From: Sapientia aquatica
GTDB lineage: Bacteria; Pseudomonadota; Gammaproteobacteria; Burkholderiales; Burkholderiaceae_D
NCBI RefSeq assembly: GCF_004358105.1
Contig: NZ_SMYL01000014.1
Location: 1 to 64,000, forward strand
DNA length: 64,000 nucleotides
Direction: 5' to 3'
The position numbers and the translations under genes were made by a program. Shown one piece after another: positions 8,984-17,730 of the stretch. The stretch's first letter is position 1. Each line of letters starts with the position of its first letter. A model generated the notes under the pieces. It saw nothing but the letters and a program-made list of their open reading frames with translations, was not told the DNA's origin and searched no databases.

Positions 8984-9871
8984 ATGCCTAGCTCCCATTC
9001 CTCGTCGCGCTTTTCGCCTTGGCTTTTGATTTTGCCCAGCTTTGTGTTGGCCTTATTTATTGTTAGCTATCCGTTTTTTACCATTGTGTATCAGTCGCTG
9101 CATGACGTATCGCGTTTTGGCGTGGTACGTGAGTTTACCGGCACGGCTAACTTTGTGACGATTTTTACCGATCCGGTGTTTATGCAAACCTTGTATCGCA
9201 CCTTGATTTGGACCGCCTGTGTCGTAGGCGGAACGATAGTCGTGGCGGTGCCAACTTCGTTAATTTTGTCGCAGGATTTTTATGGGCGCGGTATCGCTCG
9301 CGCCATCAGCATGTTGCCGTGGTCGATTTCCTTAACCATGACCGCCATTATTTGGCGCTGGGCCTTCAATACGGAATTTGGGATGATTAATTTGGGCTTG
9401 ATGCAGCTTGGACTTATTCAAGAACCGGTGCAATGGCTGGCTGATCCTGAGTTGGCTTTTCCGGTCGAAATTTTGATTGGGGTTTTGGTCTCGGTGCCTT
9501 TTACTGTCACGATTTTTTTAGGTGGCTTATCGTCGGTGCCGCACGACATTTACGAAGCGGCGCGTATCGAAGGTGCAACCAACTGGCAGCAGTTCACCAA
9601 AATCACCTTGCCGTTGCTGCGCCCTTTTATCAATATCGCGCTGGTGTTAAATGTGATTTACGTTTTTAACTCGTTCCCAATTATTTGGGTAATGACCCAA
9701 GGTGGGCCGGACAATGGTACGCATATTTTGGTGACGTATTTATACGAATTAGCTTTCCGTCTTGGTCGCCCCGGCGAAGCAGCAGCGGTGTCCTTGGTGA
9801 TGCTGGTGATGTTGTTTGCCTTTACCGCGATGTATATGCGGCTACAAGGCAAGGAGGAGGAACATGCCTAA
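8984..9871 (+). CDS. Sugar ABC transporter permease (MalF/UgpA type)
   Basis: 295 residues with six predicted membrane helices. The inner-membrane permease signature EAARIEGATNWQQFTKITLPLL contacts the ATPase. It starts 3 bp after the binding-protein stop and overlaps the next permease by 8 bp, indicating translational coupling. It forms a heterodimeric channel with the 9864-10739 product, energised by the ATPase at 13188. Confidence 0.92.
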   Translation: MPSSHSSSRFSPWLLILPSFVLALFIVSYPFFTIVYQSLHDVSRFGVVREFTGTANFVTIFTDPVFMQTLYRTLIWTACVVGGTIVVAVPTSLILSQDFYGRGIARAISMLPWSISLTMTAIIWRWAFNTEFGMINLGLMQLGLIQEPVQWLADPELAFPVEILIGVLVSVPFTVTIFLGGLSSVPHDIYEAARIEGATNWQQFTKITLPLLRPFINIALVLNVIYVFNSFPIIWVMTQGGPDNGTHILVTYLYELAFRLGRPGEAAAVSLVMLVMLFAFTAMYMRLQGKEEEHA

Positions 9872-10739
9872 CGCTATCGCGCAGAACGCCGAGAAAACAG
9901 CCAAAATTCGGCGCAGCATTATTTGCTGGCTTGCGCTGTCACCACTCATCGTTGTGGTGTTGTTTCCCTTCGTTGTGATGTTGCTGACCGCGCTGAAGCC
10001 GCAAGCGGAAGTATTGAGTTACCCAACTCATTGGTTACCCAGTTATTTTGCGTGGCAAAATTTTGGCGATATGTGGGAGGCAACGCAGTTTGGCACGGCG
10101 TTAAAAAACAGCTTACTTCTCAGCTCGCTTTCGACTGTGTGTGGCGTGGCAATTAGTATTCCGGCGGCTTATGCGCTGGCACGCTTTCCATTTAAGGGCA
10201 AAGGATTGTATCGCCGCTTTTTACTCGCCACGCAAATGCTCTCACCTATTTTGTTGGTGATTGGTTTATTTAAATTGGCGGCTAGCATTCCTTATGGCTA
10301 TGGCAATTTGGTCGATTCACACATTGGCGTGATAGCGACTTATACCGCGTTAAATACCGCGTTTTCGGTTTGGATGTTGCAGTCTTACTTCAGCACGATT
10401 GCACGCGATATGGAAGAAGCGGCGTGGCTGGAAGGTTGCGGTCGGGTGCGCGCGGTGTACCAGATTTTTCTGCCCTTGGCGCTTCCTGCAATTGTGGTCA
10501 CCGCTATTTTTGCTTTCATCAATGCGTGGAATGAATTCGCGGTGGTGTACACCTTAATCCGCTCGCCAGAGAACAAACCACTTACGGTGCAAATCGTTGA
10601 TTTAGTCGCGGGACGCTATTCGGTGGAATGGCATCAAGTGATGGCAGCAGCCTTGTTGGCCACCTTGCCGGTTGCGCTGCTGTTTTCGTGGTTACAAAAA
10701 TATTTTGTGCAAGGGCTGTCTAGCGGCGGCGTTAAATAA
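9864..10739 (+). CDS. Sugar ABC transporter permease (MalG/UgpE type)
   Basis: 291 residues and six predicted membrane helices, with the coupling-helix motif EEAAWLEGCGRVRAVYQIFLP near residue 190. The start chosen is the ATG at 9864, preceded by AAGGAGGAGG, a near-perfect ribosome binding site that lies inside the end of the preceding permease gene. An upstream in-frame ATG at 9816 would lack such a site and add non-conserved residues. It is the partner of the preceding MalF-type permease. Confidence 0.92.
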   Translation: MPNAIAQNAEKTAKIRRSIICWLALSPLIVVVLFPFVVMLLTALKPQAEVLSYPTHWLPSYFAWQNFGDMWEATQFGTALKNSLLLSSLSTVCGVAISIPAAYALARFPFKGKGLYRRFLLATQMLSPILLVIGLFKLAASIPYGYGNLVDSHIGVIATYTALNTAFSVWMLQSYFSTIARDMEEAAWLEGCGRVRAVYQIFLPLALPAIVVTAIFAFINAWNEFAVVYTLIRSPENKPLTVQIVDLVAGRYSVEWHQVMAAALLATLPVALLFSWLQKYFVQGLSSGGVK

Positions 10740-10766
10740 TATCTCCCTTTTTTAAAGAGTCTCGTC

Positions 10767-11159
10767 ATGAGTAAACAAATTACCCGTTTTGGCAATATCC
10801 CCTCTGGCGCTGGCGGTCAGCGTCTGCCTTTTTCGCCTGCAGTACGCGCTGGTGACTTTGTATTCTGCTCTGGACAAGTCGCCATGAAAGAAAACGGCGA
10901 AGTCGAAGATGGCGGCATCGAAGCGCAAACACGCCGCACGTTTGAGAACGTAAAAAAAGTATTAAAGCTTGCCGATTGCACTTTAGAAGACGTTGTGAAA
11001 GTCACCGTTTGGCTAGACGACACGCGCGACTTTTGGACCTTCAATCGAATCTATATGGAATATTTTGGCGAAAATCCACCAGCCCGATCCTGCGTGCAAT
11101 CAGCCATGATGGTGGATTGCAAAATTGAGATTGAAGTTACCGCCTATAAACCGCTCTAA
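10767..11159 (+). CDS. RidA/YjgF family enamine-imine deaminase
   Basis: 130 residues, full length for RidA. The conserved LPFSPAVRAGDFVFCSGQV stretch lies near residues 18-36, and the ARSCVQ arginine motif lies at about 107-112. RidA proteins hydrolyse reactive 2-aminoacrylate-type enamines and imines released by PLP-dependent dehydratases. In this operon the likely source is the DSD-fold enzyme at 14295, so RidA would speed release of ammonia and the 2-keto acid. It is trimeric and cytoplasmic in known members. Confidence 0.9.
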   Translation: MSKQITRFGNIPSGAGGQRLPFSPAVRAGDFVFCSGQVAMKENGEVEDGGIEAQTRRTFENVKKVLKLADCTLEDVVKVTVWLDDTRDFWTFNRIYMEYFGENPPARSCVQSAMMVDCKIEIEVTAYKPL

Positions 11160-11177
11160 GCTAATTAATTACTCGCC

Positions 11178-12374
11178 ATGACCAAACCATATCGCTCACT
11201 GTACACCTACGCTTGGGACGTGCTCGACATCGGTGTGAATGCCTTTGTCGAACAGGCGTTAAGCCTGGGTATTAGCGATGTTTCGTTGGCGACGAGTTAT
11301 CACGCCGGCAAATTCATTCGCCCACACGCTAAGCATGCGCCCAAAGTTATTTTTCCTGAGGATGGCGTGGTGTATTTTGATCCACAGCTGACTAGATATG
11401 GCGCAATCAAACCTCAAGCGCATAGCGACGCTGCGCTACGCCAAGTATTGCCAGATTTGATCGCCGATGGTCGGCTGCGCGTGCATGGCTGGACGGTGTT
11501 ATTGCACAATAGTCGTCTTGGCAGCCAATATCCTCAATATTGCACGCACAACGTGTTCGGCGATGCTTATGTGTATAGCGTGTGTCCGATGCAAACAGCG
11601 GTGGCTGAATATGCGGTTGCATTATGCGCTGATTTAACTGCTCAACATCCGCTAGCAAGCATCATCTTAGAAACGCCGGGCTGGTTGCCGTTCGCACATG
11701 GATATCACCACGAGTTTGCACAGCTTGCCATGAGTCCCGCGATGGATAAGGCGCTTGGATTGTGTTTTTGCCGTGCGTGCCAAGCACAAGCGCAATCTCT
11801 GGGAATTGAAGTCGATGCCTTACAACGGCGGCTGCAACATCTCATCACCGACTTGTTCAATTCAGCGCCGAACAACGAGCAAACTCAGCAAGCCATTGAA
11901 CTCGCATTTGAACAAGACCGCGATTTAATCGCCTACGTCAAAATGCGCCAGCAGTGTGTGACTGACTTGGTCAAAAGCATTCGCGCAGCAATTCCGACCA
12001 GCACCAAACTTGCTGTGATTCCTAGCGTGCAGCGTCCCAGTTCTTTGTGTTGGACTGAAGGCAGCGACTTAACTGCGCTGCTTAGCGAAGGCGCAGCCGA
12101 CTATTTAGAAATTCCGTTTTATGAAGCCAATGCCGAATTAGTTCGCAACGACGCGGCATTTTGTTTGGCGCACGCCACGTCAGTCAACCAGCTGCGCGGC
12201 ATCTTGCGCCCAGGTTTTCCTGATCTCAATAATGGCGCGGAGTTAGCCGATGCCTTGATCGGATTACAGCAAGCGGGTTTAACTGATTTTGCGTTCTACA
12301 ACTACGGATTATTACCGCGCCAACAGCTCACGCACATGGCGAACTGTCTCAATCTTTTGAAAGCACCGACATGA
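11178..12374 (+). CDS. Uncharacterised 398-residue cytoplasmic protein, TIM-barrel-like
   Basis: I do not recognise a named family. The protein has no signal peptide or membrane helix. Its alternation of short hydrophobic strands and helices (for example ISDVSLATSYHAG, VHGWTVLLHN, SIILETPGW, LAVIPSVQRP, YLEIPFYEA, RGILRPGF) looks like a beta/alpha barrel resembling glycoside hydrolase or isomerase barrels. A cysteine cluster, CFCRAC, lies near residue 195. It overlaps the SDR gene by 4 bp, so it is translationally coupled inside the operon. By position it could supply a missing step, such as lactone hydrolysis, epimerisation or glycoside cleavage. None of these is shown by the sequence. Confidence 0.7.
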   Translation: MTKPYRSLYTYAWDVLDIGVNAFVEQALSLGISDVSLATSYHAGKFIRPHAKHAPKVIFPEDGVVYFDPQLTRYGAIKPQAHSDAALRQVLPDLIADGRLRVHGWTVLLHNSRLGSQYPQYCTHNVFGDAYVYSVCPMQTAVAEYAVALCADLTAQHPLASIILETPGWLPFAHGYHHEFAQLAMSPAMDKALGLCFCRACQAQAQSLGIEVDALQRRLQHLITDLFNSAPNNEQTQQAIELAFEQDRDLIAYVKMRQQCVTDLVKSIRAAIPTSTKLAVIPSVQRPSSLCWTEGSDLTALLSEGAADYLEIPFYEANAELVRNDAAFCLAHATSVNQLRGILRPGFPDLNNGAELADALIGLQQAGLTDFAFYNYGLLPRQQLTHMANCLNLLKAPT

Positions 12375-13150
12375 AAAGAAACGTCTTAATTACCGGCGCT
12401 TGCGGTGGAATCGGGCGCGTATTGTGCCAACGTTTTATCGCGGCGGGCGACTTTGTGTATGCGCAAGATATCAATCGCGAACAATTGACAGAATTGGTCG
12501 CGGAGTTCAACGCCAGCGCACGCGTTTGCGCTGCAGTTGTGGCTGATCTCACCGATGCCAGCAGCTTCAATTCGGCCTTGGCAAAAGTGGTCGCGCAACA
12601 TGGCACGGTCGATGTGCTGGTCGCCAATGCTGGCGCGGCACAGGCTTTAACGCTCAAGAGCACGACCGAGGATAGCTGGAAGCAAGACATGGATTTAAAC
12701 CTCAACGGCACCTTCCACAGCGTTGAAGCGGTGCGTGCGGCAATGCAGGCCAAAGGCAAAGGCAACATCGTCATCATCGGATCGGTGAATGGTTTGTCCT
12801 CTTTTGGTCATCCGGCATACAGCGTTGCTAAAGCGGGATTAATTAGCTACACCAAAGCATTGGCGATGGAATTTGGCAAGTTTGGTATCCGCGCCAACAT
12901 CGTTTGCCCGGGTACGGTAAAAACCCAAGCTTGGCAAGCGCGCGTTGACAAAAATCCGCAGGTTTTTGAGGAACTCAAAAAATGGTATCCGCTGGGCGAC
13001 TTCGCCACCCCCAACGATATCGCTGATGCCGTGTTGTTCTTAGCTTCCGATGCAGCGCGAGTAATTACCGGCGTGGTGTTGCCAGTCGATGGCGGTTTGA
13101 TGGCTGGTAATCGCGTGTTTGCGGCTGAGCTGACACAAGACGATATTTAA
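12371..13150 (+). CDS. Short-chain dehydrogenase/reductase (SDR)
   Basis: 259 residues, classical SDR length. The Rossmann motif TGACGGIG lies at residues 8-15, NAG near residue 88, and the catalytic Tyr150-x-x-x-Lys154 in AYSVAKAG. A C-terminal ITGVVLPVDGG matches sugar and 3-oxoacyl dehydrogenases. The ATG overlaps the previous stop (ATGA). In a pathway ending at DgoK and DgoA the natural role is NAD(P)-dependent oxidation of a hexose or N-acetylhexosamine at C1 to the lactone, as known for some bacterial N-acetylhexosamine dehydrogenases. Substrate is inferred only. Confidence 0.88.
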   Translation: MKRNVLITGACGGIGRVLCQRFIAAGDFVYAQDINREQLTELVAEFNASARVCAAVVADLTDASSFNSALAKVVAQHGTVDVLVANAGAAQALTLKSTTEDSWKQDMDLNLNGTFHSVEAVRAAMQAKGKGNIVIIGSVNGLSSFGHPAYSVAKAGLISYTKALAMEFGKFGIRANIVCPGTVKTQAWQARVDKNPQVFEELKKWYPLGDFATPNDIADAVLFLASDAARVITGVVLPVDGGLMAGNRVFAAELTQDDI

Positions 13151-13187
13151 TCCGTAATCCATCTCAAAAAATTAGTAAGGAAGTGCA

Positions 13188-14261
13188 ATGGCGTCGGTGC
13201 AACTCAAACAAATTTATAAACAATACGAGCAAACTCCAGTCTTGCATGGCATCGACTTGCAGATCGAAGACGGTGAATTTATCGTTCTGGTCGGCCCATC
13301 TGGCTGCGGTAAAAGCACGCTCATGCGCATGGTAGCTGGCTTGGAAGATATTAGCGGCGGCGACTTTTATATTGACGGTGCACGCGCGAATGAACTGCCG
13401 CCGCAACAACGCAATATCGCAATGGTATTCCAGAGCTACGCGCTCTATCCGCATTTAACCGTGTATGAAAATATCGCGTTTGGCCCGCGCTTGCGCAAAG
13501 AACCGGAATCCAGCTTTAAACCGCGTATTGAAGCGGCAGCGGCCATGTTGAACCTAACTCCGTATTTGCAACGCCTACCAAAAGCGCTCTCTGGTGGACA
13601 ACGGCAACGGGTTGCAATGGGGCGTGCTGTGGTGCGCGAGCCAGCGTTATTCTTATTTGACGAACCGCTATCGAACCTAGACGCTAAGCTGCGGGTGCAA
13701 ATGCGGGCTGAAATCAAAGCGCTGCATCAACGTTTAAAAAATACCGTGATTTACGTCACGCATGATCAAATCGAGGCAATCACAATGGGCGACCGTATCG
13801 TCGTGATGAATGGTGGAAAAATTGAACAAGTCGGCAAACCGTTAGACATTTATGATCGTCCGGCTAATATCTTTGTCGCTAGTTTTATTGGCTCACCGAG
13901 CATGAATTTTATTGAAGGCACCGTGCAGCTCAAAGACAATAAAGAACTGCTCGTGACTGAACAAGGAATTGAAATTGAATTGCCGCTGTGCGAGCTGATC
14001 TTGGGTCAACAAATCACCATTGGAATTCGTCCTGAGCACATTGCACTGAGCAACCAATTGGAGAGCGGCATTGAACTCAGTTTGGATTTGATCGAACCCA
14101 CTGGCGCAGAGACTTATTTATACGGAAAAATAGACCGCTTCGCTTGTTGCATCGCATTGCGTGAACGGCAAAACCTAGCGCCGCAAGACAAGATCAACGT
14201 GCAACTACCAAAACAGCACCTGCACATTTTTGATACCGTCAGCACACTGCGACTCAATTAA
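13188..14261 (+). CDS. Sugar ABC transporter ATP-binding protein (UgpC/MalK type)
   Basis: 357 residues with Walker A GPSGCGKST (near residue 37), Q-loop, signature LSGGQRQRV (near 134), Walker B FLFDEPLSNLD and the switch histidine in YVTHDQ. The C-terminal OB-fold regulatory domain (about 240-357), typical of carbohydrate importers, contains IGIRPEHIAL. It sits four genes after its permeases in the same operon. A GGAAG ribosome binding site precedes the ATG. Confidence 0.93.
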   Translation: MASVQLKQIYKQYEQTPVLHGIDLQIEDGEFIVLVGPSGCGKSTLMRMVAGLEDISGGDFYIDGARANELPPQQRNIAMVFQSYALYPHLTVYENIAFGPRLRKEPESSFKPRIEAAAAMLNLTPYLQRLPKALSGGQRQRVAMGRAVVREPALFLFDEPLSNLDAKLRVQMRAEIKALHQRLKNTVIYVTHDQIEAITMGDRIVVMNGGKIEQVGKPLDIYDRPANIFVASFIGSPSMNFIEGTVQLKDNKELLVTEQGIEIELPLCELILGQQITIGIRPEHIALSNQLESGIELSLDLIEPTGAETYLYGKIDRFACCIALRERQNLAPQDKINVQLPKQHLHIFDTVSTLRLN

Positions 14262-14294
14262 TCGCACTAATTAAATCATTACGTAAAAAAGATT

Positions 14295-15587
14295 ATGCTG
14301 AATTTAACTTCCCTCGCCGAGCAAATCCTGCCCACCGGCACTAAAGGCTTAGCGCTTAAGGCGCCAATCAAACAAACCGACATCGGCGCGCAGAACTGGA
14401 ATGTTCTTAATGGCGATACCAGCTTTCCGGTTGCGGTATTGAAGCAAAGCGCTCTGCAACACAATGTGGAGTGGATGAAGCGATTTTGCGAAGCTAAAAA
14501 TATCGTCTTGGCGCCGCACGGCAAAACCACGATGAGCCCGCAGATTTTCGACATGCAGTTAAGCAATGGCGCTTGGGGCATGACCTTGGCGACGGTGACT
14601 CAATTACATATCGCACATCGATTTGGCGTAAAGCGCGTATTGATCGCCAACCAATTGATTAATTTGGCCGACATTAAATCGGCGCTGCATTTGCTCAAGA
14701 CTGATCCTGATTTTACTTTTTACGCAATCACCGACAATCTCGATAACGTCCAAACTTTAGCAAAAGCAGCCAAGGAAGAAGGACTTACGCGCCCGCTTCC
14801 ACTAATGGTCGAGTTGGGCTTTAACGGCGGACGCACCGGATGCCGCAGCATTGCCCAAGCGATGACATTGGCACGCGCAATCCATGCCAGCCCCTATTTA
14901 AGCTTGGCGGGCATCGAAGGTTACGAAGGATTATTGGTTGGTAAAAATCGCACTGAAGATTTAATCAACGTGCATAACTTCATCCAGCAATTACGCGAGC
15001 TCACTAAACAAGCCGATCAAGAGCAGCTATTTGACGGCGGCTCGATTCTATTATCCGCGGGCGGGAGCGCCTACTTTGATTTGGTCGCCAATGGTTTCGC
15101 GGACGATCAACATTGGTCGCGTCCCTTGATTTCCATTCTGCGTAGCGGTTGCTATGTCACACACGATCATGGCTTTTACCATGGTTTGGTCGTCGAGATG
15201 CAAGATAGAGAGCCAGTCGGCTTGCTACCGGCATTAGAGGTCTGGAGTATGGTGCAATCGCGGCCAGAACCGGATTTGGCGATTCTAACGATGGGTAAGC
15301 GCGATGCGTCGTATGACATTGATTTGCCGCTGCCGATTTTTACCCACAAGCTTGGTTCGGGTGTGCAGCCAACGCCGCTACCGTCTGGTTTTAAGATCGA
15401 AAAAATGAACGACCAACATGCGTACTTACGTATTCCCAAAGACAGTGCTTTGTGCACTGAACTCAAGGTGGGCGATTTGGTTGCTTGCGGTATTTCGCAC
15501 CCGTGCACGACCTTCGATAAATGGGCGCTGATGTTGATTGCCAACGACAACTACCAAGTTGTTTCCGCCATCAATACCTTTTTTTAA
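14295..15587 (+). CDS. PLP-dependent D-amino acid ammonia-lyase of the D-serine dehydratase/D-threonine aldolase fold
   Basis: 430 residues. The N-terminal alanine-racemase-type barrel binds PLP through Lys77 in APHGKTTMSP. The C-terminal beta domain holds the metal motif His402-x-Cys404 in SHPCTTFDKW, as in the zinc-dependent eukaryotic-type D-serine dehydratases. These enzymes act on D-configured 2-amino acids with a 3-hydroxyl group. D-glucosaminate and D-galactosaminate are such compounds, and loss of water and ammonia gives the 2-keto-3-deoxy acids used by DgoK. Known D-glucosaminate dehydratases are PLP enzymes. The neighbours (D-aminoacylase just after, RidA before) fit this role. A general D-amino acid deaminase is the alternative. 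Confidence 0.8.
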   Translation: MLNLTSLAEQILPTGTKGLALKAPIKQTDIGAQNWNVLNGDTSFPVAVLKQSALQHNVEWMKRFCEAKNIVLAPHGKTTMSPQIFDMQLSNGAWGMTLATVTQLHIAHRFGVKRVLIANQLINLADIKSALHLLKTDPDFTFYAITDNLDNVQTLAKAAKEEGLTRPLPLMVELGFNGGRTGCRSIAQAMTLARAIHASPYLSLAGIEGYEGLLVGKNRTEDLINVHNFIQQLRELTKQADQEQLFDGGSILLSAGGSAYFDLVANGFADDQHWSRPLISILRSGCYVTHDHGFYHGLVVEMQDREPVGLLPALEVWSMVQSRPEPDLAILTMGKRDASYDIDLPLPIFTHKLGSGVQPTPLPSGFKIEKMNDQHAYLRIPKDSALCTELKVGDLVACGISHPCTTFDKWALMLIANDNYQVVSAINTFF

Positions 15588-15604
15588 AGTTGAGCCAGCT
15601 CACT

Positions 15605-17050
15605 ATGCAATTCGATATCGTCATCAGAAACGCCACCGTCATCGACGGCACTGGCAGCCCTGCCTATTTGGCTGATCTGGGTATTAGTAACAAGAAAATC
15701 GCCGCCTTGGCGCAGCCACAATCTAAATCGATCAACGGCGCTGTGATTATCGACGCAACCGGCTTAGTAGTGAGTCCAGGATTTATCGACGTACACACCC
15801 ACGATGATCGGGAGCTAATCGATCATCCCGCCATGCTACCTAAATTGACACAAGGCGTGACCACGGTCATTACCGGTAATTGCGGCATCAGCTTAGCCCC
15901 GTGGAAAGCAGATCGCGAAGTGCCCGCGCCCTTAAATTTAATCGGCCAGCAAACCGACTATCGCTATGCCAGCGTCGCAGACTATTCGGCAGCAGTGCGC
16001 GCCGCCCAACCGGCGATTAATGTGGGCATGTTGATCGGCCATTCCACATTGCGCGTGAACGCGGTTAACGAGTTAACTCGCGGAGCCAATGAAGCTGAAA
16101 TCGAAGCGATGCAAGCGCTGCTCGAAGAAGGCATGCAAGCCGGAGCGCTAGGATTTAGTTCCGGCTTGTTTTACCAAACCAGCAAAGCTGCCGATAATAA
16201 CGAAGTCATCGCATTAGCCAAAGTCGCCGCGCAAGCAGGTGGCGTGTACACATCGCATATTCGCGATGAATACAACGGCGTGATGGCATCGTTAGCCGAA
16301 GCCTGCGACGCCGGTGTCGCTGCCAACTTGCCAGTAATCTTATCGCACCATAAATGCGCTGGCCCCGCCAATTGGGGCCGCACGACAGAGACGCTGGCCT
16401 ATATCGAACAACGCCGCACACAACAAGCATTAGGGCTTGACGCCTATCCCTACACGGCAGGCTCGACCGTGCTCGACCCTGCTTATGTCGATGGCATCAT
16501 CCGCATCATGGTGAGTTTTTCTAAACCGTTCCCTGACATGGCGGGGCGCGATTTAGCCGACATTGCTGCTGTGTGGAAGGTAGACCAACAAGAAGCAGCA
16601 CGCCGTTTGCATCCGGCTGGCGCGGTGTATTTTCAAATGCGCGAAGACGATGTGCAGCGCGTATTGAGCTACCCGCACACGATGATAGGCTCGGACGGAT
16701 TACCGCACGATAGCCATCCGCACCCGCGTTTATGGGGCGCATTCCCGCGCGTGCTTGGTCATTATTGCCGCGACGAGCGTTTGTTTAACTTAGCAGATGC
16801 GGTACACAAAATGACGGGACTGTCGGCGAAAAATTTTGGCATCAAAAAGCGCGGTCAAATTGATTTGGGTTACTGGGCGGACTTAGTTATTTTTGATCCT
16901 ACTACTATCTCAGATCAGGCCACTTTTGCCCAACCTAAAGTGGCGGCTAAAGGCATACATTGGGTGCTGGTCAATGGTGAAATTGCGCTAGATAATTCCG
17001 GCCCAACCAAGACACGCAACGGACAAGTTTTGCATCGTCAAAACGATTAA
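15605..17050 (+). CDS. D-aminoacylase (N-acyl-D-amino acid deacylase), amidohydrolase superfamily
   Basis: 481 residues from the ATG at 15605; an upstream in-frame ATG at 15521 lies inside the previous gene and adds unrelated residues. The metal site is clear: His64-Thr-His66 in DVHTHDD, Cys93 in GNCGIS, then SHIRDE and LSHHKCAG. These match zinc D-aminoacylases, which deacetylate N-acyl-D-amino acids. A terminal beta domain follows (GYWADLVIFDP). In this operon the fitting substrate is N-acetyl-D-galactosaminate or -glucosaminate, itself an N-acetyl D-amino acid, giving the free amino-sugar acid for the PLP enzyme encoded 17 bp upstream. This substrate assignment is inferred. Confidence 0.9.
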   Translation: MQFDIVIRNATVIDGTGSPAYLADLGISNKKIAALAQPQSKSINGAVIIDATGLVVSPGFIDVHTHDDRELIDHPAMLPKLTQGVTTVITGNCGISLAPWKADREVPAPLNLIGQQTDYRYASVADYSAAVRAAQPAINVGMLIGHSTLRVNAVNELTRGANEAEIEAMQALLEEGMQAGALGFSSGLFYQTSKAADNNEVIALAKVAAQAGGVYTSHIRDEYNGVMASLAEACDAGVAANLPVILSHHKCAGPANWGRTTETLAYIEQRRTQQALGLDAYPYTAGSTVLDPAYVDGIIRIMVSFSKPFPDMAGRDLADIAAVWKVDQQEAARRLHPAGAVYFQMREDDVQRVLSYPHTMIGSDGLPHDSHPHPRLWGAFPRVLGHYCRDERLFNLADAVHKMTGLSAKNFGIKKRGQIDLGYWADLVIFDPTTISDQATFAQPKVAAKGIHWVLVNGEIALDNSGPTKTRNGQVLHRQND

Positions 17051-17081
17051 TTTATTTCGTTCTCACAAATTCTCAATTCCT

Positions 17082-17720
17082 ATGACAAGCGCACCTTCAC
17101 TCGCCTCCTATTTATCCCCCATCCCCTTGGTGGCAATTCTGCGCGGCATCCAAACGCACGAATGCCAAGCGATTGTCGATGTGCTATACGAGAGCGGTTT
17201 GCGTTGCATCGAGATTCCATTAAATTCACCGGACGCGATTCGCAGTATTGAAGTGCTGGCTAAAACGATGCCAGCCGATTGTTTATTAGGCGCGGGTACG
17301 GTTTTAACTTTAGGCGCACTCAACGACGTCGCAAACGCGGGCGGTAAGTTAATCGTGATGCCGCATTGCGACCCAGAGCTAATCACCCATAGCGCGGCTT
17401 CTGGCTTGTATTCGATTCCGGGTGTGGCGACAGTGAGCGAAGCATTCAGCGCATTAAAACACGGGGCGAATGCGCTCAAATTATTTCCGGCTGATTCGGT
17501 TTCACCAACTGCGTTAAAAAACTGGCGCACGGTTTTACCGAAAGAGACTATTTGCCTGCCAGTCGGCGGAATCAGTCCCGACAATATGGACGCTTACTTT
17601 CAAGCGGGAGCCAATGGATTCGGCTTGGGCGCAGCCCTGTATCAGGCCGGAATGAGTGCAGAGCAAGTTAAGTACAACGCGCAACGATTTATTGCTAACT
17701 TGCCCCACACAAGGAATTAA
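17082..17720 (+). CDS. dgoA: 2-dehydro-3-deoxy-6-phosphogalactonate (KDPGal) aldolase
   Basis: 212 residues, a class I aldolase of the KDPG/KDPGal family. Conserved segments are PLVAILRGI (15-23), CIEIPLNSPDAI, LLGAGTVL, and the Schiff-base lysine in ALKLFPAD. A GGISPDN phosphate-binding loop lies near the C-terminus. The ILRG/E-x-P start matches DgoA more than Eda. It cleaves the product of DgoK into pyruvate and glyceraldehyde 3-phosphate. It is the last gene of the operon, and converges on the pirin-like gene with only 10 bp between stops. Confidence 0.9.
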   Translation: MTSAPSLASYLSPIPLVAILRGIQTHECQAIVDVLYESGLRCIEIPLNSPDAIRSIEVLAKTMPADCLLGAGTVLTLGALNDVANAGGKLIVMPHCDPELITHSAASGLYSIPGVATVSEAFSALKHGANALKLFPADSVSPTALKNWRTVLPKETICLPVGGISPDNMDAYFQAGANGFGLGAALYQAGMSAEQVKYNAQRFIANLPHTRN

Positions 17721-17730
17721 AAAATACCCA

